Origin: Pohlia nutans
Taxonomy: Eukaryota > Streptophyta > Bryopsida > Bryales > Mniaceae
Direction of reading: 5' to 3'
Assembly: GCA_022496805.1 (NCBI GenBank)
Contig: CM040101.1
Location: 1,738,501-1,802,500, forward strand
DNA length: 64,000 nucleotides
In this document: positions 1 to 11,133 of the stretch, in pieces
How positions within the stretch are numbered: position 1 is the first letter of the stretch
Layout: each line of letters opens with the position of its first letter
Notes under the pieces: model-generated
What the model saw: only the letters and a program-made list of their open reading frames with translations
Database searches by the model: none
What the model was told of the DNA's origin: nothing
Position numbers and translations under genes: made by a program

Positions 1-948
1 GCTGGACGGAAGAATCCGAAAGTCTGGACGAGTGAGTTGCCCAAACCTGACTATTAATTGTTTCTTCTCTTCTCTTCTTCAGGCCTTTCATTCTAAATTC
101 CTGTCTTGGATTTTATTAATTGGATTGTAGAATTCTTGAACTTATAATTCTAGTTCCCACGCACATTTAACCACTGAAGGACCAAGAAGCTTGAATTGGG
201 CCTCATGTTTCTTTTAGCAGTTTTGAGTAGGTTTTATGTGAACTTTCTTTTTGCTCAAAATTATTTTTTATTTGACCAACAGATGCAATGTCTTTTGTTG
301 ATTTTAGTGATATAAAATTCTCTCCCATTTGAATTGTATTTTTCACTATGTGATCTATAGAATTTATCATCTTAAAACCATGAATCCTTGGTCCTTTAGG
401 GGTTAAAGAGGAAGGATGGCATGTGTGTTTTCATAGAGGTGCTGGGCTACTATTGTTACACTATTGTATATCTAATTTGCAGTCCAATCCTTTTATATAT
501 ACCACAACACCAGGATAAGATTCTATGACCATTACTTTTGCTTGAATTTTCTACAGTTACAAGCAAAAGTAATTAGCTAATAATAGTACTACCCAGTAGT
601 TCATTTTGGTTGTCAAAATTTAGGTTTGACTTATGCATCAACTTAACCCCTACTGGACGAAAGATTCATGGTTTTAAAATGAAAAATTCAATCTATCAGA
701 TGGGACCAAATTTTCTATCACCAGAATCATTGAAGAACATTGCATTTGTTGGTAAAAAAAATAAAAAATCGAACAGCATGAGGCCGAATTTAGGCTTCTT
801 CATCCTTTATGGGTTAATCCCCTTCCAGATAATATTTAATCACATGATGACGTGAAATGTTCTTCTGATGCAGGGAATGCCAGAGTGGGTTGACATTGTA
901 AATGAATTGGCGCCCCTCGACACGATTATTAGCAAACTCGAGAAGTGA
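1..948 (+). CDS. 3' end of an unrecognised spliced gene (partial)
   Basis: The gene enters from the left edge. The first 31 bases read as an exon end (codons LDGRIRKSGR) followed by a GTGAG donor at 32. A TTCTGATGCAG acceptor precedes the last exon at 874-948, which adds GMPEWVDIVNELAPLD.. and a TGA stop at 946-948. The two exons join in phase 0. The 842-base intron holds two TTAA-bounded repeats in opposite orientation. I do not recognise the product: only about 34 C-terminal residues are visible. The order RKSGR - PEWVDIV - ELAP faintly recalls the start of ribosomal protein S19, but the rest does not follow, so I do not use that name. Splice sites and an open joined frame support a real gene end. 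Confidence 0.5.
167..406 (+). mobile_element. TTAA element, family A
   Basis: Bounded by TTAA at 167-170 and 403-406. The right end reads CCTTGGTCCTTTAGGGGTTAA and the left end TTAACCACTGAAGGACCAAG, a slightly decayed inverted copy. It lies in the intron of the left-edge gene. Other family A copies are at 643, 11130, 34517, 34849 and 39977. Confidence 0.75.
643..817 (-). mobile_element. TTAA element, family A, inverted and short
   Basis: Same family as 167-406 but in the other orientation. It starts TTAACCCCTACTGGACGAAAG, contains GATTCATGGTTTTAAAATGA, and ends CATCCTTTATGGGTTAA. At 175 bp it is internally shortened. It lies in the same intron as 167-406. Confidence 0.7.
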
Positions 949-1037
949 AGTGTTTCAGGTTCCGTTTCTCCTGTCAAAGCTATTGTACTTCTAAGCACGA
1001 CTTCTCTATTATGACATGTTTGGGAAGCCCTAACTTC

Positions 1038-1135
1038 AAGGTGGCAGGCATGGATTACTGACTTGTCACTTGCGTATTGCTTGAAACAATAATATCGTCA
1101 TATTATGGAGTGTCGTATTATGGAGGGTAGACTGT
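1038..1135 (-). repeat. Inverted repeat partner of 2728-2826
   Basis: About 97 bp. The reverse complement starts TCTACCCTCCATAATACGAC and contains ATTGTTTCAAGCAATAC. It matches 2728-2826 with scattered differences. The CTCCATAATATGAC end resembles Stowaway-like termini, so these may be two separate element remnants rather than the ends of one 1.8-kb element. Confidence 0.65.
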
Positions 1136-2238
1136 ACATCAGTTAAGAGATACATAAGTGCTCATGTATCCATTCGTCAATGGATGTTCTCATGTTGTAC
1201 ATCATAATCACTTCCTTGGTTTAAGATCCGTACTATATTGGAGAGTCCCGGTCCTTCACTTTTGCCATAGCTCGTAGATCTCTACCTACTTGCATTGAAT
1301 GCAAAGCGCACGCGGAGAATATATAAATATAATCTCGGTTATGCCCCACCACGAATGGCGTTGAATATTAGTAAGCCGAAGCTTCCACGGCTCCAACTTT
1401 GTTGAATTTGCAATCTTGGGTGGCTCCAAGACAATCATTGTTTTTTTGGCTGGTCGTCATTGCAACATCTAGTGGTCAGTTTTTTGTTATATTAGAGTGG
1501 GAATGATGTTTTATCGATGTGGAGTTTTACTTACAGTACCTACCGATGCTGATCGCGACGGAGGAACCACAATATGCCCTCATTACCAATCCTGTGAAAA
1601 CATTATTCAAGTGGATGGCCGTTGTGATGGCAAGTACCCGGAACCGATGATGGTTCACCAAACGCGAACAACAACAACCGACATGCCCGCAAGCGTGGTC
1701 CTGCAGCAATGGCGACGTCCGGCCACCACCTGAAGCTTAATGAATGCGACCAACTGATTGACCTCAATCATTCACCGTTCTCTTCGGGTAAATGTGAAAA
1801 CCGGGCTATTTCATCGGTTTTGAACGTGACTATGACACAACCCCCTCCCTTATGACAAATATTGGATTTGACCACACTATCAGGCATGTTGTGGTTTTTT
1901 CATGCGCTCATCGTGTCTTGATTGACTCATCATTGAATTCCTCCAGGTACTTGAATGCCGCATGATTTTGGTAACTTACTAGTCCCAATTTTTGCTTAGA
2001 GCATGTCCACTACTTGAGGCTGGTATACCTATTTCCGAACTTGATGTACGAGTCCAGACCTCAATTTTGTGTGATAAGAGGAGTCTGGCTGGTACTCACA
2101 AGCAAGGGCTGGCAAAACGTCTTTTCAAGTTAAATCAAGACCTCAATTTTTAGCAAGAAATTTGAGGATACGAGTCATTGGTGGGAATACTCTTATACCT
2201 TGTTCAATATTTTTCTTGTAGAATTTGTGTTGCCTACT

Positions 2239-2344
2239 GTAGTCGGTCGTCAGGATTAGCAAAAAAAACCCAAATCTTTAGAATTTTTAATTTTTAAAAA
2301 CACTAAAAATTAAAAATTAAATCTATTTTGTATGGTGAAAAAAA
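2239..2344 (+). repeat. Dispersed repeat, inverted copy at 6396-6482
   Basis: Starts GTAGTCGGTCGTCAGGATTA and ends AATCTATTTTGTATGGTGAA. The stretch at 6396-6482 reads the same on the minus strand, and a third fragment GTAGTCGGTCGTCAAGATCG lies near 7574. Type not recognised. Confidence 0.55.
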
Positions 2345-2727
2345 AGTCTACATTAACTTATTTTACATTAACTCTACCTAATTAACATTAACTCTACCTT
2401 CCATCTATTGGAACAACTTTGGTTTCTAAGGTATATATACACATAATGGACTTGTCTCAAAAAGCGACCCCTACAATTGAACCCAAAAGCAACACTAAAA
2501 CCTAGATATTGATTGCACAAGATGTATGCAATCAAAACATGAGAGCCTAGGATGGATATAGAATACACCTATACACAATACTTTGAAAATTCATAATATG
2601 TAGGAGAGACCATTATGTATCAAAAATATCTTAAATTTATTGGGTATTATCCGATTCTTTGACTTGTATGTGTTAGACCTGCTATCAATGTGGATATGAT
2701 ATCACGTATCCCCTAACACAAGTACAA

Positions 2728-2826
2728 TCTACCCTCCATAATATGACACTCCATAATATGACAATATTATTGTTTCAAGCAATACACATGTGACAAGTCA
2801 ATTTTGTGACTAATCCATGTCTGCCA
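2728..2826 (+). repeat. Inverted repeat partner of 1038-1135
   Basis: Starts TCTACCCTCCATAATATGAC, repeats CTCCATAATATGAC 18 bp later, and runs through ATTGTTTCAAGCAATACACA to CCATGTCTGCCAC. It carries a 7-8 bp insertion relative to the partner. Confidence 0.65.
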
Positions 2827-2881
2827 CGAGCCTTGAAAATTTTGGCAAATTTTTGCAAGAATCTTGGAGCCAGCCCAATTG

Positions 2882-3140
2882 CTCATTGTACACTAAGTCC
2901 ACATCCAAGATGATGTGTGAGAAGTAAAAACTTCCCTAGCAACAACCACCAAGTGTGCCCAAAATAGAGTGCATCGTCCAATCATATACTACTACTTTTG
3001 TCACTACTTTGAACAATCACAATGGCGGAGAATAAATTTACTAAACTTCATAAATTGAGAGCATGGTCTTGTAAGCGAATAGGAAAAAATGCATAAATAG
3101 GTTTGGTGAGTGTAAAATAGGTGTTGTTGGGCCTGCTCTT
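2882..3140 (+). repeat. Dispersed repeat family P, copy 1
   Basis: Contains AAGTCCACATCCAAGATGAT, GAGAGCATGGTCTTGTAAGC and the end TTGTTGGGCCTGCTCTTACC. The same order appears at 60528-60872 (plus) and inverted at 62277-62650. This points to a mobile element of a few hundred bp; I could not find clear ends or a target duplication. Confidence 0.55.
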
Positions 3141-3922
3141 ACCTCGTTTGGGGAGTGGCTACTTTTATACTAGAAAAAAATGAGCAAAAAAGTGGATGAA
3201 ATCGCCAAAGTCTTCTCAAAAATTTACTAAAATCACCGGTATTTGGATGAAAGTGTCTTATTATAGATAATTTTATGGATGAGCAGATACATATGGATGA
3301 TTCTACCCAAAAAAAATTCCTCGCCTAGCTACATTCCAAAATGCGTGTCACTCTACCAACAAAAAAAAAATTATTCACTATATGTTACGTTGAAGTTAGG
3401 ACTTTGCAAACATGCCATAATAGAGAGGGACAAATGTAATAGGTGTAACTGTGTAAATGGAATAAAAGAAAATGGTTAGACATACAGTCAACCCACTGTA
3501 TTTGTTAAATGTTAATAACATTTATACATGTTAGCACTTATAAAGTAGGACATTTTAGGTGATATCATCTTTGCTACTGCAACATTCTAGGGACACCTAG
3601 GCTTAATTCATTCATTCATTAATTCATTAATTAACATCCCTTTTTTCTAGCTATATTTCACCAGATTTCTCTACAAAATATGGCATTTCTCTTTTATTAA
3701 GGAAAAAAAATGAGAAAATTTTGAATTTTTCCGCCAAATTTTCTCTATAGTTTTTGTGACGATAGCCAGATTTTATGAAGAAAACTACCAAAATATGAAA
3801 AAATTCTATCAAAATATGATTGTAACCTTAAGATTTCGCCAAATATTCTTTCCCAATTTATTTTACATCGCCATGGAAAAAACAACATGAAAAGCACTGC
3901 ATGCAAGTAAAGAATATATCAT

Positions 3923-4471
3923 TTAACCCTTTGACGCGCCAGCGTCCAGATTCTAGACGCTGGATGATTTCTGAAGCGTTCTTTCACCACGCACGGTGAT
4001 GTTTTTCATCCATTCAATTTTTTTTTAAATTCTTGTGCTAGTTGACTACCATTTGTACGGTACGGATCTTCAAAATAAGGTATTGAGTTTTTTTGAAAAA
4101 TAGCAAAAGTGGTTTATGTCAAGTTTCATTCTTAGTTCAAAAAGTGAGGCCTTAAACATGATTTTCCATAATAAGTAGAATCAAATAGTGAAAACCATAC
4201 CATCTTGTAGCGCATGTTATTCCAATTTCATTACAATATTTTTTAAATTTTTAATGTTAATTTTGGATTTTTAATTGAATTTCAAGAGAAAACCTTTCAA
4301 AATTAATTAAAAAATATTAATAATAAATATGATGAATCCAACCGTACAGATGTTATCTTCACATTGATATTTATAACTTTTCTTTGAACATCAACTCCAT
4401 TTTAATTTTTTATCAAACATTTTATAACGAATCTTTGAAAACAGTGTTGAATCGGGACCTTAAAGGGTTAA
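3923..4471 (+). mobile_element. TTAA element, family B
   Basis: 549 bp between TTAA sites. The left end TTAACCCTTTGACGCGCCAG is followed by the palindrome GCGTCCAGATTCTAGACGC; the right end is GGGACCTTAAAGGGTTAA. The internal AATCCAACCGTACAGATG is shared with the other B copies (5354, 8066, 29852, 58659). No open frame of note, so non-autonomous. Confidence 0.85.
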
Positions 4472-4781
4472 AGAAAAGAAATGAAAATCTTTATTTTGGA
4501 GGGAACACTTACAGAGGGATGTTTCCTCACAGGGGAGTGACTGCAAATGAATATTAAAAAAATGGTAGTGGAGACAAGGGAGTAATTTTATTCTCTCAAC
4601 ACCATTGATATGAAGATTCTCTGCACTCACTGCATGAGTGCTTTTGCATCAGGTGGGTAATCCAATTAACTTATGGAATGTGCCACAAATCATTGTGGGT
4701 CAGAGCTGCCTCCCTGAAGTTAAGCTCGCTCAATCTGGGTGGATAATGTTGCAGTGCGGCTTTCGCATTACCGTAACTTGT

Positions 4782-5357
4782 TTAACCCCTAAATGCCTAA
4801 AGCCCTCTTCAAATTCGGCAATTTTGCAAAGATGGATTATAAAATGCAACCTAGAGGGATATTTTGAACTTGATATATGAATAAAAGTTGTACGTTATGA
4901 ATTTTAGATTCTATTCATACGGTTAGATCTATGATTGCTATTACCAATAATTTTGTATAAAATTTGAAACGTGAAATTCAAATTATTTTGTAATTCAATT
5001 ACGAATAAGATATTGACAATCTACAGATGAAATTCTTTGTGATTGGTTGAAATGTAATACTCTAAGTGTAGTGATTTTTGGAGATTTTTTGGTTGCTTAA
5101 TTTTATGAGTTGACTTTTTTTTTACCACTTTTACACTGAAATCTTCAAAATTTTGGGTGAATCACTACAACATGAAATGAGGCATAAAAATCTCACAAAT
5201 CATCTCCTTTCTAATCGGATCACATATGCATGAAGCTAACTTCCCATAGAATCTACAGTAAAAATTCCACTCTGCAAAAAATGCATGACGGATGAGAATC
5301 TACGGATGAAATCTGTACATCGTCCAAAAAATGGACGCTTAGGCAGTTAGGGGTTAA
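4782..5357 (+). mobile_element. TTAA element, family C
   Basis: 576 bp. Left end TTAACCCCTAAATGCCTAAAG; right part CGTCCAAAAAATGGACGC followed by TTAGGGGTTAA. Its right TTAA (5354-5357) is also the left TTAA of the next element. Other copies are at 28507, 42507 (inverted) and 48350 (truncated). Confidence 0.85.
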
Positions 5358-5889
5358 CCCTTTAGCGCGCCATCGTCCATATATTGGACGACGAAAAGAT
5401 TGAAGTTGTTCGGATCTCATCCAGATTGGACAGTTTTCATCCACCAAAATTACTCTTGGTTCTTGTGCAAGTTGACTATTCTTTGAACAGTTTGAATCTT
5501 CAAAACAGGTTATTATGATTTTTAGAAGAACAATACAATCGGTTTATGTCAAGTTTCATTCTTAGTTCATAAAATGAGACCTCAAACATGATTTTCCTAA
5601 ATAGGTAGAATCAAATAATGGAAACCATATCATCTCGTAGGGCATATTATTCCAATTTCATTACAATTTTTTGAAATTTTTTTGTGTTGATTTGGGATTT
5701 TTAAGTGAATTTCAAGAGAAAACCTTGCAAAATTAAATAAAAAAATATGATGCATCCAACCGTACAGATGTGATCTTCACATTGACATTTACAAGTTTTC
5801 TTTGTACATCTACTCCATTTTAGGGTTTCATCAAACATTTTATAGCGCATCTTTGAAAACAGTGTTGAATTGGGACGTTAAAGGGTTAA
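5354..5889 (+). mobile_element. TTAA element, family B, abutting the family C element
   Basis: 536 bp. Starts TTAACCCTTTAGCGCGCCAT with the palindrome CGTCCATATATTGGACG just inside, and ends GGGACGTTAAAGGGTTAA. It is closely similar to 3923-4471. It shares TTAA 5354-5357 with the family C element to its left, so one was inserted at the end of the other. Confidence 0.85.
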
Positions 5890-6395
5890 TTACTCGCTTG
5901 AGTATTGATTAGCATCTTCACTTTCAAACATGGACCGATGTATGGGACCTGGGGATGATGTTCATGTGACTGCGAGAGATTCGGTCCTTTTCACATTGTC
6001 GTGTATTCCAAAACGACCTCCATGCTCCAGCCAGGTCGTCCATGATGTCAACTTCAAACAGCGCGATTTGGTCTGCATTATTAGACGTAAGATGGGGACT
6101 GGGGAACCCAACCTTGCTGCTAAATGGTGACATATGTTATACCAGCATATTAAGATGGGGACACCCAAAACCGTCAAATTTTATTAATTTTATTTTGCTA
6201 GTGACCACATTTATTATTACTATACTTGTCAAATTTTGTGTTTTTTTTTTGGCTAGTGTGAAAGTACCAAAGAATGTGTCATTTGAGTATTGTACCCAGC
6301 CGTTAGGGTCGGCACGTCATGCCGAATAATTTTTTATTTCTGGAAAATTGCTTATCAACAAATGTCAAACAATGTGAGTATTCTCGAAATTTCTC

Positions 6396-6482
6396 TTTTT
6401 CACCATACAAAATAGATTTTTTTTGAAAAAAAAAAACATATCTTTTCAATTATTTTTTGCTGATCCTAATGACCAACTACTA
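6396..6482 (-). repeat. Inverted copy of the repeat at 2239-2344
   Basis: Reads TTTTTCACCATACAAAATAG at the left and GCTGATCCTAATGACCAACTA at the right, the reverse complement of the ends of 2239-2344, with a divergent A/T-rich middle. Confidence 0.55.
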
Positions 6483-6863
6483 TATTATATGCAAAGTTAT
6501 GAAGGATCCAAAAAGAATTGGGTCTATCTTCTCAAATCATTTTTTTCATTAGAGGTAGATATTAGTGGGAATGGCTACACAAGCTACTTTTAGTAAAATT
6601 TATTGAAAGTTGTGAGGTGCATGTGAAGAGTGAAAGTAGTGACGTTGAGTTTCATTCTTTTACATGCCACCTTACTTACAACTTTCAACAAGTTTGATGG
6701 AAACAGTCCTTTGGTAGTGACTCCCCCTTGGTTGAAGATGGTGTCTTCACTTGAAGAGAGCTCTAGACTTTAATGCATGTAAGAAATACTTCAATAATAT
6801 TCGTGTATATTTCTTCAATATTTTTCTCATATTATTGTGGTGAATATTGTCATTGGTATATGG

Positions 6864-7014
6864 AATCACCATATATTGTGGGTGGATAAATGTTGTTGGT
6901 ACATTCATCCATTCATCTTCATCCAATTTGAATGAATTTTACCACAATATTTTGAACGATTAATTATTAGTAAAGCCTCTTGTAAATACCGTGGGCCACA
7001 GTATATGGTAATTT
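6864..7014 (+). mobile_element. Family N element, uninterrupted copy
   Basis: About 150 bp with inverted ends: AATCACCATATATTGTGGGT at the left, GGGCCACAGTATATGGTAATT at the right. Contains TTAATTATTAGTAAAGCCTC. An inverted second copy at 9796-10134 is interrupted by another element exactly within CTTTACTAATAATT, so this copy is the empty-site reference. Confidence 0.75.
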
Positions 7015-7636
7015 CATAACAGACGTGTTATGAAAGTGTTCATAAGAGACATACTATGTTGACTTAAAAAAGAGACGATCAGTCTTCTTCTTATTTGGTT
7101 TCACTTTTCAATTCGTCTGCTTATACTTTGGAAGTCACATGCTCAAACTATGGTATCTTTTCTCCCATGTGGCTGATCCATCGAAGGCAGTGAGTCTTCA
7201 AAATAGGATATAAGAAAGTTGGTAAAGCCACAACAAAAAGTACATGAATTGGAATGGTTTGGGGCATAAAACTTGGGCGAATACTTTATAACTTAGCACC
7301 TAATCTGATTTTTCCAAACAACAGGGAAAAAGTACCAGGAACATTTGTAACACTTTTGAAAGGCCCCCTGCCATTTGCAAATGGGGAACAGGGGCCTCTG
7401 GCCGGCTTTTGGAACAAAGCCACTGAAGCAAGGTAGCGTATCCACCGCAACCCAAGGACCGGCGGGCCCCATTCATCACATTCCCGACCAACCACATGAT
7501 GCCATGGCGGTTGACCGAACTAGCTTGCACACCAAACTTCCCCCATTCCAAACTAAATATTCAACTCATATACCGTAGTCGGTCGTCAAGATCGAAAAAA
7601 AAATGGATTATAAGAAGAGAAGCCCAAATCAAATCT

Positions 7637-7869
7637 TTAACCCTTAATGGACGCACAAAGCCCAACGAGTTTTTTTTTTGTTTTATTTGAGAGATTCTTG
7701 TTCGTAACTTGAACCAAATAGGGTTTTTTAAATGCTCAAAAAAACATATTTAAGGGATTTGTACTTCTTTAGAATGGAACCGAAGAAAATTAAAAAGATA
7801 ACCATGCTTAAAATGGAGTTAAAAGATTTTTGGTGTGGGAATCACAAAACCATGTCCTTATAGGGTTAA
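7637..7869 (+). mobile_element. TTAA element, family D
   Basis: 233 bp. Left end TTAACCCTTAATGGACGCAC; right end GTCCTTATAGGGTTAA, an imperfect inverted copy. The only member of this family I see in the window. Confidence 0.65.
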
Positions 7870-8065
7870 GATATTATTTTTTCAAAAAGAAACTCTGTAT
7901 GGTGATAAAGTGAATCTTGAAGATTATTTCTAGAATGTGGCATTTGTTGAAAACCGTTTTTTCAAAAATTAGAATTAAAATAATCGAGGTGGGATGCCAA
8001 CCATGACCGCCACGTACGGTATAATGCAAAGGTTTCCTTCCACTAGAACGTGCAAATCCATCTTG

Positions 8066-8613
8066 GAGAGGGATTTTACTTCCCGATTCAACATTGATTT
8101 TGAAGATGTGTTATAAATTTTTTGATGAATAACAAAAATGGAGTTGATGTACAAATTTAAGTTGTAAATGTCGATGTGAAGATCACATCTGTACGGTTGG
8201 ATTTATCATATTTTTTATTAATAAATTGTAATTAAATTTTCAAGATTTCTTTTTGAAATTCAATTTAAATCCCAAATTAAAAAAATTAAAATTAAAAGTT
8301 GTTGTAATGAACTTGGAATAACATGTACTACGAGATGGTATGATTTCCATTATTTGATCCTACTTATTTTGGAAAATCATGTTCAAGTTCTCACTTTTGG
8401 AACTAAGAATGAAACTTGACATAACCCAATTATGTTATTTTAAAAAAAATCACAATATCTTTTTTTGAAGATCCATTTTGTACAAATGATAGTCAATTAG
8501 CACAAGAACCAGGAGAAATTGGATGAATGAAAAGTATCCATGTATGTAGTCAAAAGAATAATTTGAATTTGTTCATCGTACACTATGTGGACAGAGGCAC
8601 GTCAAAGGGTTAA
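8066..8613 (-). mobile_element. TTAA element, family B, inverted, left end decayed
   Basis: The right end reads GTCAAAGGGTTAA (TTAA 8610-8613), preceded by a TCATCGTACACTATGTGGAC-like subterminal palindrome. The interior is the reverse of other B copies (ATCTGTACGGTTGGATTTAT, TTTCATTCTTAGTTCCAAAA). The left terminus has lost its TTAACCC but keeps CTTCCCGATTCAACATTGAT. Confidence 0.7.
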
Positions 8614-9795
8614 TGGACTAAATGACTTGATTATAACGGCAGTTGATTTTCAACTGCCATTTCTATATGAAGTTCTTGTTTGTTTTTTAAGTATTCACTT
8701 ATTAATATTGTAACTCAAAGGAAATATTTTCCTCTTTTCAATAACATCAAATTTTGAGTTAATCCAAACTAAGATGCATTTTAGAATAGGGAGAGTCAGA
8801 GTTTGAGATTGTGATGAGTGATTTCAGTATTACATTCTAAACTAGGTTCGATGCGATTTTAAAATCAACAATTGCGTTCAAAATAAGTAGCCTCGGCTAT
8901 GAGATTTGAGTCTCGTTTAGAAATGTCCTCTTTGCAGAACGAAAAGTCGCAAACCCTGACACTAGCTAATAAAGAAAACATTCTAAAATGTAGTAGATTT
9001 CTTTTTGCTAAGTATTCTTTATTGTCCAATGAAAACCACTTTAGAGGCTAACTTTAGAAGCTTCCCATTTAAACCTTTGTTTAAGGATATATATATAAGA
9101 GTTATTATTTTTTTGAAAGCTTCCCCATTTACGTCAATCCATCAGGGGGTTTAACCCCTAAACATTAGAACATGCCTTTGTAGCAAGTAGGTTATGGTGT
9201 ACTTTAATTGTATTTGGAATGGATCCACTCCTTGAATGGTTTGAGTTCAAAAGAGAAGTTGAAATTTAAATCAATGTGGTTCTAATTCATTGATATCGTA
9301 GTACCATAGCAGGTTCACCAAAAAATAATCCAAAAAAAAAAAAAACGTAAAAAACTTGAAATTATGAGGACAGAAGAACAAAAATCGAATAAACTACTTA
9401 AAGCCATATTTTGCTATTTCTAAGCTATTTGAGTCATTTTTACTCATTTTTTGGGCTCACAAACGAAAATCAAGAAATTAATTTTTCAGGTCATGAACCT
9501 TATTTTTCAAAAAAAATATTAAGTATTCGTTCGTGAGGAGGCGACCCTGCTATGGTAGTAGGGTACTACGGACTACCGCATGTATGAAAACACACAATTA
9601 TACACCTCACCTCAATGCTTCAGCCCATTACATCATTGAAATAAAAGATGATCACTGCATCCGTGTGCGGCCGCCAGCAAGTCACGTCACAGCCCGCCCA
9701 CGCCATTCCCCCGTGTAGCCAGTGAAGAAAATCATGCATTCCCAAATGACTGAACTGAAACCGAGAGTGCAAGTAAACAATAGAAAGTACACCAA
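8614..9795. other. AT-rich intergenic stretch
   Basis: No supported gene. A lone TTAACCCCTAAAC terminus lies at 9151-9163 with no matching right end nearby, probably the remnant of a TTAA element. Poly-A and poly-T runs are common. Confidence 0.5.
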
Positions 9796-10134
9796 AAATC
9801 ACCATATACTGTGGCCCACGGTATTTACGAGAGGCTTTACTAAGGGCCTCTTTACACTAGATGCGAGAAGCGGTGAGGAGAGAAATTTCAGCCAATGGGA
9901 GGCCTAGAAACCAAGAAAACCAATTTCTCATTGGCTGAAATTTCTCGGCTCACGGCTTCTCGCATCTAGTGTAAAGAGGCCCTAATAATTAAAATTTCAA
10001 AATAATGTTGTAAAACTCATCCAAATTGGATGAATTTTTCAGATTGGACGATTTTTTTGTCGAAGTGGATGAGAATTTGTCCAAATGGATGAATGTACCC
10101 ACGCCATTCACCCACCCACAGTATATGATGATTT
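9796..10134 (-). mobile_element. Family N element interrupted by a Tourist-like insertion
   Basis: Inverted relative to 6864-7014. It starts AATCACCATATACTGTGGCC and ends CCACAGTATATGATGATTTC. The 139-bp element at 9844-9982 plus a duplicated TAA interrupts it. The distal half also has extra ATCCAAATTGGATGA-type repeats missing from the shorter copy. Confidence 0.75.
9844..9982. mobile_element. Tourist-like (PIF/Harbinger-type) MITE with TAA duplication
   Basis: 139-bp near-palindrome. The ends GGGCCTCTTTACACTAGATG and CATCTAGTGTAAAGAGGCCC are perfect inverted copies extending through GCGAGAAGC. TAA flanks it at 9841-9843 and 9983-9985. The uninterrupted family N copy at 6864-7014 has a single TAA there, so the 3-bp duplication is seen directly. 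The TIR style and TWA target are those known for PIF/Harbinger MITEs. Confidence 0.9.
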
Positions 10135-10536
10135 CTTTTATAGAAAAATTAATAGAAACTGGGGTCAACCAGCATGAGTGATGATGGGTAGGGCCATGCA
10201 TGGGCGGGAAATGTGAGGCGCATACGTGGCGGCCAATGATTGGGGGCCATCTCATGGGCCGGCATGCATGATATGCGGCCTGGCAGTTTCTGAGTCAAGT
10301 TCCTTCTGTCCCAAGCAAAAAATAATAATTGATACAAAAATAATTTGGGGTTTTCCATCATTCTGTTTTTGGGAATATTAAAATAACATCTTTCTTGTTT
10401 TTTTCTCTTGATTGGGAAAAGCCCTGCCTCTCATTGGCTTAGAAGCTCCCACATTAAAATTGTCACCTTCTCTAATATCACATTCTCTTCTCTCTAACTA
10501 TCAGTCCTCAGTTCCTTACCCTGTTGGTCACGCACT
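10135..10536. other. Intergenic stretch, nothing recognised
   Basis: A moderately GC-rich patch (10150-10300), then pyrimidine-rich sequence. Short open frames on the minus strand lack any motif or splice context. Confidence 0.4.
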
Positions 10537-10769
10537 TTAACCCTTAAAGGGCTGATGGGGATAGTAGATACGTTGGCGTATATTTGACATTTGTTGTAAA
10601 TAGAAAGTTCAAAATTGAGATCCCAATAACTCATTAAAATCATGTCGACATGAATTTTAACTTCACTTTTGATCTTAAACCCATAGGAGGTGTGGAACTA
10701 TGCCAAATACAATGGAATATTGGTGTATAATATTAGTCGGAAAGGGCTCTCTGGACGTTTAAGGGCTAA
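10537..10769 (+). mobile_element. TTAA element, family E
   Basis: Left end TTAACCCTTAAAGGGCTGAT; right end GGACGTTTAAGGGCTAA, where the terminal TTAA has become CTAA (10766-10769). The interior (GTTGGCGTATATTTGACATT, CCCATAGGAGGTGTGGAAC) is the reverse of the family E copy at 28009-28227. First of three abutting elements. Confidence 0.8.
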
Positions 10770-11133
10770 CCCTTAAACGTCAAAGCAAGCCCCACGGGCT
10801 TGTTACAAAGGAATAATTGAGGAAAAAAGTAGTTTTTCTCAACCAAATCAAGAGAGAATTGGTGCATTGGAAAGCTATTGAAAAAGCGATTTAGATTCTT
10901 GATGTGCGCCTCATTTGGGAGCTAGTGGAATCATCCACAAACAATCAAAGTAGTCGGAGTGAACAAGAGTTGAAGTTGGGCAGTACAGGTCGTTTTTGAA
11001 AAAGTGCCGCAGTGCAATAGTGCCGCAGTAGTGGCTGGCCAACATAGTTGTTTTTTTTTTTTTTTTTCCTCCAAAAAAATTTAGATACCTTCCGGGCTGC
11101 CTCGCCCAGGCCCTCTTGACGTTTAAGGGTTAA
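10766..11133 (+). mobile_element. TTAA element, family F
   Basis: 368 bp. Left end CTAACCCTTAAACGTCAAAG followed by the hairpin AAGCCCCACGGGCTT; right end CTTGACGTTTAAGGGTTAA. It shares its left site with the family E element and its right TTAA (11130-11133) with the family A element. A second copy is at 61565-61993. Confidence 0.8.

Larger units (their letters stand above)
949..3922. other. Intergenic stretch with repeats, no gene supported
   Basis: No reading frame here can be assigned to a protein. A more GC-rich island at about 1540-1740 has open frames on both strands, but no splice context or recognisable motif; it could be a decayed coding or transposon fragment. Three dispersed repeats in it are listed separately (1038-1135 with 2728-2826, 2239-2344, 2882-3140). 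Confidence 0.5.
5890..7636. other. Intergenic stretch, no gene supported
   Basis: Short overlapping open frames on both strands (about 5930-6330 and 7254-7580) show no family motif or splice context. The 7320-7600 part is more GC-rich than its surroundings and open in several frames at once, typical of chance. It also holds the repeat at 6396-6482 and the family N element at 6864-7014. Confidence 0.45.

Noticed and set aside
1..948. Ribosomal protein S19 identity for the left-edge exons
   Set aside because: Three short matches in order, but the central segment is missing and the C-terminus is unrelated.
1497..1733. Possible small gene
   Set aside because: Open on both strands with no family motif; start and end lack gene context.
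1038..2826. One 1.8-kb element with 97-bp inverted ends
   Set aside because: The TIR-like CTCCATAATATGAC ends face each other inward, so two separate remnants are more likely.
7254..7690. Cluster of open frames on both strands
   Set aside because: Several overlapping frames of similar length in a slightly GC-rich patch; typical of chance.
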